Shown piece by piece: positions 25,564 through 34,595 of a stretch of DNA of 64,000 nt (positions are counted from its first letter, which is position 1; each line of letters begins with the position of its first letter). A program made the translations under genes and the position numbers. The notes below the pieces were generated by a model. That model had not been told where the DNA came from. It worked only from the letters and a program-made list of their open reading frames with translations, and did no database searches. Source of the stretch: Hyphomonadaceae bacterium (lineage in GTDB: Bacteria; Pseudomonadota; Alphaproteobacteria; Caulobacterales; Aquidulcibacteraceae); contig JAHBYF010000001.1 in the NCBI GenBank assembly GCA_019636095.1, forward strand, positions 434,001-498,000, read 5' to 3'.

Positions 25564-26396
25564 CACGCCATCTCCAAGTGGCGCGCGCGCGGCCATGTTA
25601 CGGGCTCGTCCAGCAGAGCTTGTGCTTCGGGCAACACCAAATCCTCGTTGTCGGTCGCCATCGAACGAACGATGACGTCGTACACAGCGCCGGTTGCGCC
25701 TTCGAGCGCGATCGCTGGCGCATCGCCACGCACGCGCCGGCCCACGAAGAGCGCGGAGAGCAGATCGCCGGTTCCCTTCGGTGCGCGTGGCAATCTCGCG
25801 GTTTCGCAGAACCAATCGCCAGTGGGTTGGGAGAGCAAATTACCCAAACCAAGCGCGGTGCGGATAGATGAGCAGAGCACCGGCTTGCCGATGCGCTTGG
25901 CTGCTTCGCGTGCGGTGTTGAGATTATCGACAGTGCGTCCGGTGAGCAGGCCAAGTTCAAATGCGTTCGGCGTGAGCCAATCAGCGTGGCGCCACAAGCC
26001 ATTGATCATGGCGTCAGCAATTGCCTCGCTCACAAAGAGTTTGCCTTCGTCACCCAATACCGGATCGCAGACGAAGATCGCTTTGGGGTTCGCTTTCTTG
26101 ATTCGGTCGACGGCGTCGAGAATCACGGCGACGTGTTCGGGGACGCCGAGATAGCCGGTCAGCACGGCGTCGATCTCAGCAAACAACCCATCCGCCGCCA
26201 GACCGTCGAGCAAAGCTGTCAACGTCTCAGCAGGAATGGGTCCGCCGCCGGGCGCGCCGTGATCGGGGCGGCGGCCGAGCAGTGTTGTCGGCGCCTGCAG
26301 AACGCGCACGCCCAGCCGCTCCATAGCAAACGCCGCGACAGAATTGCCGACACGGGCGCCGACGACCTGACTCTGGATCGACAGAACAGTCTTCAC
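25563..26396 (-). CDS. pdxY: pyridoxal/pyridoxamine kinase (PdxY-like)
   Basis: 277 residues from a GTG start at 26396. Visible landmarks: VLSIQSQVVGARVGNS at the N-terminus, CDPVLGDEGKLFV (about 130), TPNAFELGLLTG (about 160) and the anion-hole/catalytic GTGDLLSALF (about 225). It phosphorylates pyridoxal for the B6 salvage pathway in the cytoplasm. First gene of a three-gene operon. The much longer frame to 27263 runs antisense to the CitE-like gene and has no support. Confidence 0.88.
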   Translation of the reverse strand: MKTVLSIQSQVVGARVGNSVAAFAMERLGVRVLQAPTTLLGRRPDHGAPGGGPIPAETLTALLDGLAADGLFAEIDAVLTGYLGVPEHVAVILDAVDRIKKANPKAIFVCDPVLGDEGKLFVSEAIADAMINGLWRHADWLTPNAFELGLLTGRTVDNLNTAREAAKRIGKPVLCSSIRTALGLGNLLSQPTGDWFCETARLPRAPKGTGDLLSALFVGRRVRGDAPAIALEGATGAVYDVIVRSMATDNEDLVLPEAQALLDEPVTWPRARHLEMA

Positions 26397-26447
26397 GCGG
26401 CTAAGAAACCTCCGCTGGCGATGTTCGCCTGGATCCCCGAGTAAGAG

Positions 26448-27323
26448 ATGACAACCAGACCGCGCCGTTCCTGCCTCTATATGCCAGGCGCAAACGCAAA
26501 GGCACTGGAAAAGGCAAAGACGCTGGCTGCCGATGTGCTGTTGCTCGATCTTGAGGACTCTGTAGCGCCGGAAGCGAAGGAAGCAGCGCGCGATCAGGTC
26601 GCGGCCGCGGTGAAGACAGGCGGCTATGGCCGGCGAGAGGTGATCGTACGCGGCAACGCGCTGGCGACGCCGTGGGGGCGGGCGGATATCGCCGCCGTTG
26701 GCGCAGCCGGCCCCGATGGCGTCCTTGCGCCCAAGGTCGAAAGCGGCGCTGAAGTGCGTGAGCTGGATCAGGCGATGTCTGCAGCTGGTTTCGCTGAAAA
26801 CGCCTCGCTCTGGGTGATGATCGAAACGCCGCGCGCCATCCTCAATTTGCCCGACATTGCCGCCGCCGCGAAAGGCACGCGCCTTTCCGCTTTTGTGATG
26901 GGTCTCAACGACCTCGCCAAAGAGACACGCGCGCGCGCTGGCGCTCGCCGGGATGCCTTCTTTGTTCCCATGTCGTTGGCCGTCGCCGCCGCGCGCTCGG
27001 AGGGCATCACCGTGATCGATGGAGTCTACAACGACATCGCCGATAGTGCGGGATTCGAAACCGAGTGCCGTCAGGGCCTTGAATTCGGGTTCGACGGCAA
27101 AACGTTGATCCACCCAAGCCAGATCGAAGCCTGCAACGCGACCTTCGCGCCGACCGAGGACGAAGTGTCCCGCGCCCGCGCGGTGATCGCCGCTTTTGCG
27201 TTGCCGGAGAATGCAGGCAAGGGCGTGATCAAGGTGGATGGACGGATGACGGAGCTGCTGCATCTCGAAGAAGCCAAGCGTGTTGTCGCCGTGATGGAAG
27301 CGATCGAAAGCCTCAAAGCATGA
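26448..27323 (+). CDS. CitE-like CoA-ester lyase (HpcH/HpaI family), malyl- or methylmalyl-CoA lyase type
   Basis: 291 residues. RSCLYMPGANAKALEKA at the N-terminus, LLLDLEDSVAPEAKEAAR (metal/substrate site), MIETPRAILN, and FDGKTLIHPSQIE, all typical of the CitE-like family that cleaves malyl-, methylmalyl- or citramalyl-CoA. Its stop overlaps the start of a mesaconyl-CoA hydratase-like gene (ATGA). That pairing points to the beta-methylmalyl-CoA/mesaconyl-CoA interconversion of glyoxylate or ethylmalonyl-CoA metabolism, which is an inference. Confidence 0.9.
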   Translation: MTTRPRRSCLYMPGANAKALEKAKTLAADVLLLDLEDSVAPEAKEAARDQVAAAVKTGGYGRREVIVRGNALATPWGRADIAAVGAAGPDGVLAPKVESGAEVRELDQAMSAAGFAENASLWVMIETPRAILNLPDIAAAAKGTRLSAFVMGLNDLAKETRARAGARRDAFFVPMSLAVAAARSEGITVIDGVYNDIADSAGFETECRQGLEFGFDGKTLIHPSQIEACNATFAPTEDEVSRARAVIAAFALPENAGKGVIKVDGRMTELLHLEEAKRVVAVMEAIESLKA

Positions 27324-28363
27324 CCAAATCCAATCCCGGCAATTTCTTCGAAGACTTCACGCCTGGCCAGCAGATCGCGCATGCGACCCCGCGCACGCTG
27401 TCTGAGGCTGACGCCGCGCTCAACATCGCGCTGACGGGCGCACGCCACGCGCTCTTCAGCGGCGATAGCTTCGCGCAGGATTGCGGACTGCCCGGCGCGC
27501 CGATCGATCCTTTGCTCGTGTTTCACACCGTGTTCGGCAAGACCGTCCCGGATATTTCGCTGAACGCCGTCGCAAACCTTGGCTACGCGGAAGGACGCTT
27601 TCTCGCGCCAGTTTATGCGGGCGATACGCTCAGTGCGGTATCTGAAGTGATTGGGCTCAAAGCCAACTCAAGCGGCAAGACCGGCGTCGTCACTGTGCGC
27701 ACGACAGGCTTCAATCAAGACGAAGAACCAGTGCTCAGCTACCTGCGCTGGGTGATGGTCAACAAGCGCGATGCCAACGCCGCAACGACGGATTCGCCGC
27801 CGATCACGCCGAAGAACGTGGTGGCGACGAACGATCTCGTGCTGCCGCCGGGGCTTGATTTCTCGAACTACAATTGGACGCTCGCCGGCTCGCCGCATGC
27901 GTTCGAGGATTATGAGATCGGCGAGAAGATCGATCATGTCGATGGAATGACAGTGGAGGAAGCCGAGCATCAGCTCGCGACGCGTCTCTATCAAAATACC
28001 GCGAAGGTTCACTTCGACGCCTTGGCGCAGAAGGATTCGCGCTTCGGCAAACGGCTCATCTATGGCGGTGTCACGATCTCGCTGGCGCGCGCGCTTTCGT
28101 TTAATGGCCTCGCCAACGCGCAGCTGATGCTTGGCATCAATGGCGGCCGCCACGTCAATCCGCTCTTTGCCGGTGACACGCTCTATGCGTGGTCAGAGGT
28201 GCTGGCGAAAGACGATCTTGGCGAGGTTGGCGCGCTGCGCTTGCGCCTTGTCGCCGTGAAGAACCAGAACTGCGCTGCGTTTCCGTTCAAGAACGAAGCG
28301 GGCGAGTACAATCCAAACGTCGTGCTCGATTTTGATTATTGGGCCGCGATACCGAAACGCTAG
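27320..28363 (+). CDS. mesaconyl-CoA hydratase-like MaoC-domain protein
   Basis: 347 residues with two hot-dog (MaoC-type) halves. The N-terminal SNPGNFFEDFTPGQQIAHATPRT, read in parts, and GKTVPDISLNAVANLGYAE closely resemble mesaconyl-CoA hydratase (Mch), which hydrates mesaconyl-CoA to beta-methylmalyl-CoA. The second half has GGVTISLARALSFNG and FAGDTLYAWSEV. Coupled by a 4-base overlap to the lyase that would split its product into glyoxylate and propionyl-CoA. Confidence 0.88.
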   Translation: MTKSNPGNFFEDFTPGQQIAHATPRTLSEADAALNIALTGARHALFSGDSFAQDCGLPGAPIDPLLVFHTVFGKTVPDISLNAVANLGYAEGRFLAPVYAGDTLSAVSEVIGLKANSSGKTGVVTVRTTGFNQDEEPVLSYLRWVMVNKRDANAATTDSPPITPKNVVATNDLVLPPGLDFSNYNWTLAGSPHAFEDYEIGEKIDHVDGMTVEEAEHQLATRLYQNTAKVHFDALAQKDSRFGKRLIYGGVTISLARALSFNGLANAQLMLGINGGRHVNPLFAGDTLYAWSEVLAKDDLGEVGALRLRLVAVKNQNCAAFPFKNEAGEYNPNVVLDFDYWAAIPKR

Positions 28364-28367
28364 TTCG

Positions 28368-28973
28368 TTATGTCGAAGGCGGCGCGGCTCCGTTGTCGGA
28401 CGTCGCCTCGATTGACCGCCGTCTAAACAGCGTGAGCAGCGAAAAAATCGCCGCGATCAGCAATCCGCCGTGCGTGACGACATACCCTTCCTCTTCCTTC
28501 ACCGTGATGGAAGAGGCGACGGCTTGTGAAAGCTGGTTTTGCTGATCTCTGGAGAAGAATGGATTGTCGCCGATGTGTTCGGCCTGTTCATCCTGGCCCT
28601 TAGCGATCTGCCGCTGCATCTCCGTGCGCATGTTCTCGACGCCGTAATAGGAGACGCCGATGCCCAGAACTGAGGTCACCAGCATAGTGATTGCCGCCGC
28701 CTGCGTGCGCGTGAACAAGGAGCATGCGAGCCCAATCAAGATGATCGCGAAGGCGGCGATGATGATAACCGCTGGCTCGGCGTCATCGGTGCGATCGGAC
28801 GTGTCCATGTTGGCAAGCGGCCCGGCTGGCTGCGGATCGCCGGTCATCAACTGCCAGCCCGTCGCGGTCAGAATGTCGGTGTTGGAGCATGACACCGTCA
28901 CCCAAGGTAGAAAGAAGCCCAGCAACGCGACCAGCTTGCCGATGCGTGCGATCTGATTGAAATCGATGAACAT
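28368..28973 (-). CDS. membrane protein of unknown function
   Basis: 201 residues. A hydrophobic N-terminal segment (about 10-27, LVALLGFFLPWVTVSC), two central membrane segments (about 66-84 and 92-109), a soluble charged loop with FFSRDQQNQLSQ, and a final hydrophobic segment (about 167-183). I recognise no family. Its start overlaps the stop of the upstream DUF885 gene by one base (TGATG), so the two proteins are made together. Confidence 0.75.
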   Translation of the reverse strand: MFIDFNQIARIGKLVALLGFFLPWVTVSCSNTDILTATGWQLMTGDPQPAGPLANMDTSDRTDDAEPAVIIIAAFAIILIGLACSLFTRTQAAAITMLVTSVLGIGVSYYGVENMRTEMQRQIAKGQDEQAEHIGDNPFFSRDQQNQLSQAVASSITVKEEEGYVVTHGGLLIAAIFSLLTLFRRRSIEATSDNGAAPPST

Positions 28974-30736
28974 CAGTGCGCCGCCTGTTGTTGGCTCGCT
29001 ATCCAGCGGTGCATGCGCGCTTCCAGCACGTCCATCGGCACTGCGCCGGCGCTCAGCAATTCATCGTGGAACGCGCGAATATCGAACCGGTCGCCCAGCG
29101 CTTCAGTCGCTTCGCGGCGCAGCCTCTGCATGGTGAGTTCGCCGATCTTGTAGGCGAGGGCTTGGCCGGGGGTGGCGATATAGCGTTCGAGTTCGGTTTG
29201 GATGTTGTGTGGCGAAAGCGCGGTGTTCTCGGCAAAGCAGCGGCGCGCCTGTTCAATGTCCCAGCCCATCCAGTGAATGCCAGTATCTGCAACTAGGCGG
29301 CACGCGCGCCACATCTCGTAACTCAAGCGCCCGAAGCGCTCGTACGGCGTGCGATACATACCCATGTCTTCGCCCAGCGATTCCGCGTAGAGGCCCCAGC
29401 CTTCGACGAAGGCCGTCTCAAATGCGTTCCGACGGAAGTAGGGAAGCTCACCCAGCTCTTGCGCGCGCGAGATCTGCAAATGGTGTCCCGGCATCGCCTC
29501 ATGCAAGGTCAGCGCCGGCAGTTCGTAGAACGGCCGCTGGTCCAGGTGCGTGGTGTTGACCCAATAGGTGCCAGACTGCCCAAGCGACGCGCTGCCTTGC
29601 GTGTAGTACGCCGTTGTCGAACCTTCCGCTTGCTCAGCCGGAATGACGCGAATGCCGTAGGACAAACGGGGCAGCGTGGCGAACAAGCGCGGCAATTGCC
29701 CGTCCGCGCGCTTGGCGACTTCAGAGGCGTGCTCGACCAAATCTTCCGGCGTCCGTGCATAGAATTGCGGATCCGTGCGCAGAAAACGTTGGAAGGCAGC
29801 GAAATTGCCTCGGAAGCCGCTGGCGCGGATTTCCTCTTCCATCAACGCCCGGATGCGCGCGACTTCCTGATTGCCGAGTTCGTGAATCTGCTCCGGTGTC
29901 ATGTCGGTGGTGGTGTAGGAGCGCACCAGATAGCGGTAGAGGTCCTCGCCGCCGGGCACAGAGCGCAATCCCAGCGCGGGCCGCGCCGCGGGCAGATATT
30001 CGCTCTCGATGAAGGTCACCGTTTCGCGGTGCACGGGCAGAATCTGATCGCGAATAATTGCGCGCGCCCGATTACGGAACTCCTCTTGCTGCGCCGCCGG
30101 AATGGTGTCCGGCATCGAAGCAAGGGGCGTAAGCAGCGTCTGCTCCATCGTCTCGACCTGCGCGCGCGCCGTTGCAAGGGCGCGTTCAACGGTGATCTGC
30201 GGCTGCGTGTAGCCAGTCTCAATGCCGCGGCGCGCATTTGCGAGACTTTGACGATAATAGGTCGGCAGGCCGCTCAGCCGCGAGAGCCACGCCTCAGCAT
30301 CATCGGCCGATTGGATCGGCGTAGTGTAGGCAAGATAATCGCCGAAGGTGAAAAACCCGTCGCCGTTGCTGATCGGCGCGCGGCTGAAATCGAGATCAAT
30401 CCCCTGGATGCTTTGATCGATCACGCGCAGCAGGTAGGCGCGGTTCAGCGCATCTTCCTCGTTCAGTCCGCGGGTAGGCACTCGCTCCAACCGCGCCTTC
30501 AGCGCCACCAGCTCCGCACGTTGGCGCAGCTCGCTTTCGCGCGAGGCGTCCGGCAGCAAGCGCAACGCGGCGCGATCGCCTTCGGAGGCGGAGGTGAGCG
30601 GATCGTAGCGGCGCGCCGTCTGCTCATAAGCAGCGACCACGGTCGCCAAGACGCGGTTGCCGCGCTGTTGGCTCATGGCGGGTGTGCTGGCGGTGGCCAA
30701 CAGAATGGCGGCGCAAATGGCGGTAGCGCGGATCAT
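28973..30736 (-). CDS. DUF885 family secreted protein, metallopeptidase-like
   Basis: 587 residues. Signal peptide (cleavage near AMS-Q at 22-23). The metal-site signature HEAMPGHH lies at 412-419 and a downstream glutamate in VEGWGLYAESLGEDM completes the usual DUF885 pattern. Members are thought to be carboxypeptidase-like or glutamyl-hydrolysing metalloenzymes of the periplasm. The longer frame to 30817 is rejected because MIRATAICAAILLA at 30736 is a proper signal sequence. Overlaps the next gene by one base. Confidence 0.9.
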   Translation of the reverse strand: MIRATAICAAILLATASTPAMSQQRGNRVLATVVAAYEQTARRYDPLTSASEGDRAALRLLPDASRESELRQRAELVALKARLERVPTRGLNEEDALNRAYLLRVIDQSIQGIDLDFSRAPISNGDGFFTFGDYLAYTTPIQSADDAEAWLSRLSGLPTYYRQSLANARRGIETGYTQPQITVERALATARAQVETMEQTLLTPLASMPDTIPAAQQEEFRNRARAIIRDQILPVHRETVTFIESEYLPAARPALGLRSVPGGEDLYRYLVRSYTTTDMTPEQIHELGNQEVARIRALMEEEIRASGFRGNFAAFQRFLRTDPQFYARTPEDLVEHASEVAKRADGQLPRLFATLPRLSYGIRVIPAEQAEGSTTAYYTQGSASLGQSGTYWVNTTHLDQRPFYELPALTLHEAMPGHHLQISRAQELGELPYFRRNAFETAFVEGWGLYAESLGEDMGMYRTPYERFGRLSYEMWRACRLVADTGIHWMGWDIEQARRCFAENTALSPHNIQTELERYIATPGQALAYKIGELTMQRLRREATEALGDRFDIRAFHDELLSAGAVPMDVLEARMHRWIASQQQAAH

Positions 30737-30826
30737 GGACGTCCCCCTCGAAAGCGGGGCCGACGCTAGCATGCGGCGCCGGTCTGTCCGCCCCTGAATC
30801 GACCGTCCGCACGTCAATTCGTTTGA

Positions 30827-30854
30827 TTGACTTGAGGGGCTTGGGGCCTATGTT
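30827..30854 (+). promoter_or_regulatory. candidate promoter of sdhCDA
   Basis: TTGACT (30827-30832), 16-base spacer, TATGTT (30849-30854), 44 bases upstream of the sdhC ATG. The -35 matches five of six consensus bases, the -10 four of six. Confidence 0.5.
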
Positions 30855-30898
30855 CCGCCCGCAGATTCCATTCCTATATCAAGCACAAGAGGTCCCTG

Positions 30899-31297
30899 AT
30901 GGCCGGTGCGCCGAGCCCGCATGACCGCCCCATTGCTCCGCATGTCAGCATCTGGCGCTGGCACGTGACGATGGCGAGTTCGATCCTTCATCGTGTCACC
31001 GGGGTTGGCCTCTATGGCGCAGCAATCTGTCTCGCGATCTGGCTGATCGCCGCCGCGCTCGGCCCTGAGCCTTATGGCTTCGTCGATGCGGTGCTGTCGG
31101 CGTGGTACGGTCAGCTTGCGATGTATCTCGTTGTCGCCTCGCTGGCCTATCACCTCGCGAACGGCATTCGTCACTTGGTGTTTGATACGGGCGCCGGCCT
31201 GACGCCGGCTGACGCCGATACCAGCGCTTGGTTCGCCATTCTCTTCGCGCTCGCCGCTCCGATTGGTTTGTGGGCGCTGCTGACGTTCGGGGGTTAA
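30899..31297 (+). CDS. sdhC: succinate dehydrogenase cytochrome b556 subunit
   Basis: 132 residues. RPIAPHVSIWRWHVTMASSI-LHRVTGV contains the SIxHR(V)TG motif that contributes to ubiquinone and haem b binding, and a later HLANGIRHL holds the axial haem histidine. Three membrane segments. It anchors complex II in the inner membrane. The sdhD gene follows after 5 bases. Confidence 0.95.
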   Translation: MAGAPSPHDRPIAPHVSIWRWHVTMASSILHRVTGVGLYGAAICLAIWLIAAALGPEPYGFVDAVLSAWYGQLAMYLVVASLAYHLANGIRHLVFDTGAGLTPADADTSAWFAILFALAAPIGLWALLTFGG

Positions 31298-31302
31298 CGC
31301 AG

Positions 31303-31701
31303 ATGAGCAATTCCGAACGCAGCATGCGTACGCCGCTCGGCCGGGTTCGCGCCCATGGCGCTTCGGGCGAGGGCACCGGCCACTTCATCGCCCAGCGCGT
31401 TACATCGATTGCGCTGGTGTTGCTTGCGCCGTGGTTTGTCGTCTCAGTGGCGCTTGCCGTGCGTGATGCCAGCTATCTCGCGGCCATCGATTGGATCTCC
31501 GATCCGGTGAACGCCGTCGGCGTTATTCTGTTGGTGGCGATCGGGCTTTATCACATGTCGATCGGCATGCAGGAAGTGATCGTCGATTACATCCTGAAAC
31601 CATCTACTAAGATGATCCTTCTCTTTCTCAATGCAGCTGTGCCGCTGGTTCTCGCGGTTGGCGCGATCTTCGCTGTCCTGCTCGTGAATTTCGGAGTCTG
31701 A
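31303..31701 (+). CDS. sdhD: succinate dehydrogenase hydrophobic membrane anchor subunit
   Basis: 132 residues. [20 protein letters not shown] is the typical alphaproteobacterial SdhD start, followed by WxxQR(V)T-type [11 protein letters not shown]. Three membrane segments, with [15 protein letters not shown] providing a likely haem ligand. The ATG at 31303 is chosen; a start at 31228 would overlap sdhC deeply. Anchor partner of SdhC. Confidence 0.95.
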   Translation: MSNSERSMRTPLGRVRAHGASGEGTGHFIAQRVTSIALVLLAPWFVVSVALAVRDASYLAAIDWISDPVNAVGVILLVAIGLYHMSIGMQEVIVDYILKPSTKMILLFLNAAVPLVLAVGAIFAVLLVNFGV

Positions 31702-31705
31702 TCCG

Positions 31706-33496
31706 TTGGCCGCTTACACTTGGATCGATCACACCTTCGACGTTGTCGTTGTCGGCGCAGGCGGATCGGGACTGCGAGCGGCGCTCGGCGCCGCGCAAGC
31801 GGGGCTGAAGACCGCATGCGTCACCAAAGTTTTCCCGACGCGCTCTCACACGGTCGCCGCGCAAGGCGGCATCTCGGCCGCGCTCGGGAATATGGGCGAA
31901 GACAAATGGCAATGGCACATGTTCGATACCGTGAAGGGGTCGGACTGGCTGGGTGACCAGGACGCTATCGAATATCTGACGCGCAACGCACCGGCTGCCG
32001 TCTACGAGCTGGAACACTGGGGCGTGCCGTTCTCCCGCACCGAGGAGGGCAAGATCTATCAGCGCGCGTTCGGTGGCATGACCAAGAATTTTGGCGAAGC
32101 GCCGATCCAGCGCACCTGCGCCGCCGCCGATCGCACCGGGCACGCGATGCTGCATACGATGTATGGCCAGTCGCTGCGCCATGCGGTCGATTTCTTCATC
32201 GAGTTCTTCGCGCTCGACCTCATCATGGATGATGAGGGCGTCTGCCGCGGTGTGACCGCGTGGAAGCTCGATGACGGCACGCTGCATCGCTTCCGCGCAC
32301 AAACGGTTGTTCTCGCCACCGGCGGCTATGGCCGCGCTTATCTCTCTTGCACGTCCGCACACACTTGCACCGGTGACGGCGGCGCCATGGTTCTGCGCGC
32401 TGGCTTGCCGCTGCAAGACATGGAATTCGTGCAATTCCACCCGACCGGCATTTTCCCCGCCGGCTGCCTCATCACCGAAGGCGCGCGCGGCGAGGGCGGT
32501 TATCTCACCAACTCAAACGGCGAACGCTTCATGGAGCGCTACGCGCCGACCGTGAAAGATTTGGCGCCGCGCGACATGGTGAGCCGTGCCATGACGCTCG
32601 AAATCCGCGAAGGCCGTGGCGTTGGCCCGAACAAGGATCACATCAATCTGCACCTGGATCACCTCGATCCGAAAGTGCTGCATGAGCGGCTGCCGGGGAT
32701 TTCCGAAAGCGCCAAGATTTTTGCCGGCGTCGATGTCACACGCGAACCAATACCGGTGCTGCCAACCGTCCACTACAACATGGGCGGCATTCCGACCAAC
32801 TATCACGGCGAGGTCGTGACGCTGAAGAACGGCAACCCTGATGAAGTCGTGCCGGGCCTCATGGCGGTCGGCGAAGCGGCGTGCGTGTCGGTGCACGGCG
32901 CCAATCGCTTGGGTTCGAACTCGCTGATCGATCTGGTTGTTTTCGGCCGCGCTGTCGGCCAACGCTGCGCCGAGAAGCTCAAGGCCAACGCCTCGCAGCC
33001 ATCGCTGCCCGCAAACGCTGCAGAAAGCCACCTCGCGCGCCTCGACAAATTCCGCAACGCCAAGGGCGACACGCCAACGGCGCGGCTCCGGGAGAAAATG
33101 CAACGCACGATGCAGGAAACTTGCGCCGTCTACCGAACCGGTGAGACGCTGCAAGAGGGCGTGCAGCGGATCGAAAAGGTCTGGGCTGAAGCGCCCGACG
33201 TGAAGGTCACCGACCGCTCGATGATCTGGAACACCGATCTGGTCGAGACACTCGAGTTCGACAACCTGCTTGGCCAAGCGGTTGTCACCGTCGTTGGCGG
33301 CTTGAACCGCACCGAGTCGCGCGGCGCGCATGCGCGTGAGGATTTCCCCGACCGCGACGATCAGCATTGGATGAAGCACACCCTCGCCTGGCTCGACACC
33401 AAGACCGGCAAGGCCACGATCGACTATCGCCCCGTACACACCAACACGATGACCAACGAAGTCGAATACATCCCGCCGAAGAAGCGCGTGTATTAG
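31706..33496 (+). CDS. sdhA: succinate dehydrogenase flavoprotein subunit
   Basis: 596 residues. FAD-binding [10 protein letters not shown] (13-22), the covalent FAD histidine H48 in [10 protein letters not shown], and the substrate loop [21 protein letters not shown]. It oxidises succinate to fumarate in the TCA cycle at the cytoplasmic face of the membrane. The start is a TTG four bases after the sdhD stop; no ATG fits. sdhB, which normally follows, is 5.3 kb away, after genes of unrelated function. Confidence 0.97.
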   Translation: MAAYTWIDHTFDVVVVGAGGSGLRAALGAAQAGLKTACVTKVFPTRSHTVAAQGGISAALGNMGEDKWQWHMFDTVKGSDWLGDQDAIEYLTRNAPAAVYELEHWGVPFSRTEEGKIYQRAFGGMTKNFGEAPIQRTCAAADRTGHAMLHTMYGQSLRHAVDFFIEFFALDLIMDDEGVCRGVTAWKLDDGTLHRFRAQTVVLATGGYGRAYLSCTSAHTCTGDGGAMVLRAGLPLQDMEFVQFHPTGIFPAGCLITEGARGEGGYLTNSNGERFMERYAPTVKDLAPRDMVSRAMTLEIREGRGVGPNKDHINLHLDHLDPKVLHERLPGISESAKIFAGVDVTREPIPVLPTVHYNMGGIPTNYHGEVVTLKNGNPDEVVPGLMAVGEAACVSVHGANRLGSNSLIDLVVFGRAVGQRCAEKLKANASQPSLPANAAESHLARLDKFRNAKGDTPTARLREKMQRTMQETCAVYRTGETLQEGVQRIEKVWAEAPDVKVTDRSMIWNTDLVETLEFDNLLGQAVVTVVGGLNRTESRGAHAREDFPDRDDQHWMKHTLAWLDTKTGKATIDYRPVHTNTMTNEVEYIPPKKRVY

Positions 33497-33612
33497 TGAC
33501 ATCGCGTGTATCGCCCTGAGATCGCAGCGAAAGTATCGAGCGCTACGCTAACTTTCGTTGAGTCCGCGACTGCGCGTCCTTAAGGTCCGGTTGGGATCAG
33601 GGGAGGATGCAC

Positions 33613-34143
33613 ATGTCGGAACGCATGAATTTGGCGGCTTGGTCAGGCGTGTTCGGGACTTGGGTCAGCATCGCGGCGGCAGCGGGCGGTGGTTATCTGG
33701 GTCTGCAGACCTACAACGAAGAAGTGGCGAAGATGGAAGATGCGCGCGTTGTGCAGACGTTCGCTCTCTACGACATGTTCAGCAGCGAGGAACGCTTGCA
33801 GGCGCGTCAACGTATCCTCGATGCAGCAAACAACGACACGGATTTTGTCGGTCATGATCTTTGGCTGACGCTCGATTTTTTCGACGCTCTCGAAGTCTGC
33901 GTGAAGCGCGATCTGTGCGATCAGGACTTGGCGCTGCGGCTTTTCCAGCCTTATGCGGTTCCGATCTGGACCGGTTTGCAGGAGCAGATCGTTGGCGGAC
34001 GCACGGAGAGTGATCCGAATATGGGCGGCGGCGTGGAATGGCTTGCGGGGCTGCCGCCGCCAGCACCGGTTGCGCAGACACCCACCGAGGCGCCGGCGGA
34101 GACTCAAGCGAGCGGCGAGGCGACGGACGTAACGGCGCCTTGA
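33613..34143 (+). CDS. membrane-anchored protein of unknown function
   Basis: 176 residues. A single hydrophobic segment (AAWSGVFGTWVSIAAAAGGGYLG, about 6-27) anchors a helical domain with QTFALYDMFSSEERLQARQ and a cysteine pair (EVCVKRDLCDQ). The C-terminal 35 residues are Pro/Ala/Thr-rich and look disordered. The ATG at 33613 has GGGAGG at proper distance; the ATG two codons earlier does not. No family recognised. It is the first gene of the insertion between sdhA and sdhB. Confidence 0.7.
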   Translation: MSERMNLAAWSGVFGTWVSIAAAAGGGYLGLQTYNEEVAKMEDARVVQTFALYDMFSSEERLQARQRILDAANNDTDFVGHDLWLTLDFFDALEVCVKRDLCDQDLALRLFQPYAVPIWTGLQEQIVGGRTESDPNMGGGVEWLAGLPPPAPVAQTPTEAPAETQASGEATDVTAP

Positions 34144-34208
34144 CGCTGGGTTTTCTCGCGCCGACCCTACGAAGAGACCGCCACAGAGCGGTGACGGAGT
34201 GAAACGCC

Positions 34209-34595
34209 ATGGCTCAAATCGGTTACGTTTGTCTCGGCACCAGCGACTTCGATCGCGCGTGCACCTTTTACGATGGGCTCACAACAGAGCTCGGCGGCAA
34301 GAAGCTTTTCCCCACACCGCACGGCGTCATGTATCGGCTTGGCGCCGGTCCGATGATCATGGTCACGCGACCCTATAACGAGGAAGCCTCTCATCCGGGC
34401 AACGGCACGATGCTCGCCATCAACGTGGATGAGCAGTCGGATGTGCCGCGCATCTACGAGAAAGCGCTTTCGCTCGGCGCCACATGCGAAGGCAAGCCCG
34501 GCGCGCGAGGTGCATTTGGCGACTTTGCCTATTTCCGCGATCTAGACGGCAATAAGATCGCCGTGTTCTGGACCGAGCGGCAAAAGAAACAATAG
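34209..34595 (+). CDS. VOC (glyoxalase/bleomycin-resistance) family protein
   Basis: 128 residues. GYVCLGTSDFDRACTFYDGL at the N-terminus, GNGTMLAINVDE in the middle and YFRDLDGNKIAVF at the end are the repeated beta-alpha-beta-beta-beta modules of the vicinal-oxygen-chelate fold. A glutamate position at the usual last metal site is not obvious (DGNKIAVFWTE), so metal binding is uncertain. It ends base-to-base with the convergent AsmA gene. Confidence 0.88.
   Translation: MAQIGYVCLGTSDFDRACTFYDGLTTELGGKKLFPTPHGVMYRLGAGPMIMVTRPYNEEASHPGNGTMLAINVDEQSDVPRIYEKALSLGATCEGKPGARGAFGDFAYFRDLDGNKIAVFWTERQKKQ

Noticed and set aside
24517..26154. 545-residue plus-strand open frame
   Set aside because: It is antisense to the serine hydrolase and pyridoxal-kinase genes, both of which have clear catalytic motifs. 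Its own translation is Arg/Ala-rich with no recognisable domain.
25563..27263. 566-residue minus-strand frame including the pyridoxal-kinase-like gene
   Set aside because: The portion above 26396 is antisense to the CitE-like gene and has no family resemblance; the GTG at 26396 gives the normal kinase N-terminus.
29459..30769. 436-residue plus-strand open frame
   Set aside because: Antisense to the DUF885 gene, whose signal peptide and HEAMPGHH motif are convincing. The frame is a by-product of high GC codon usage.
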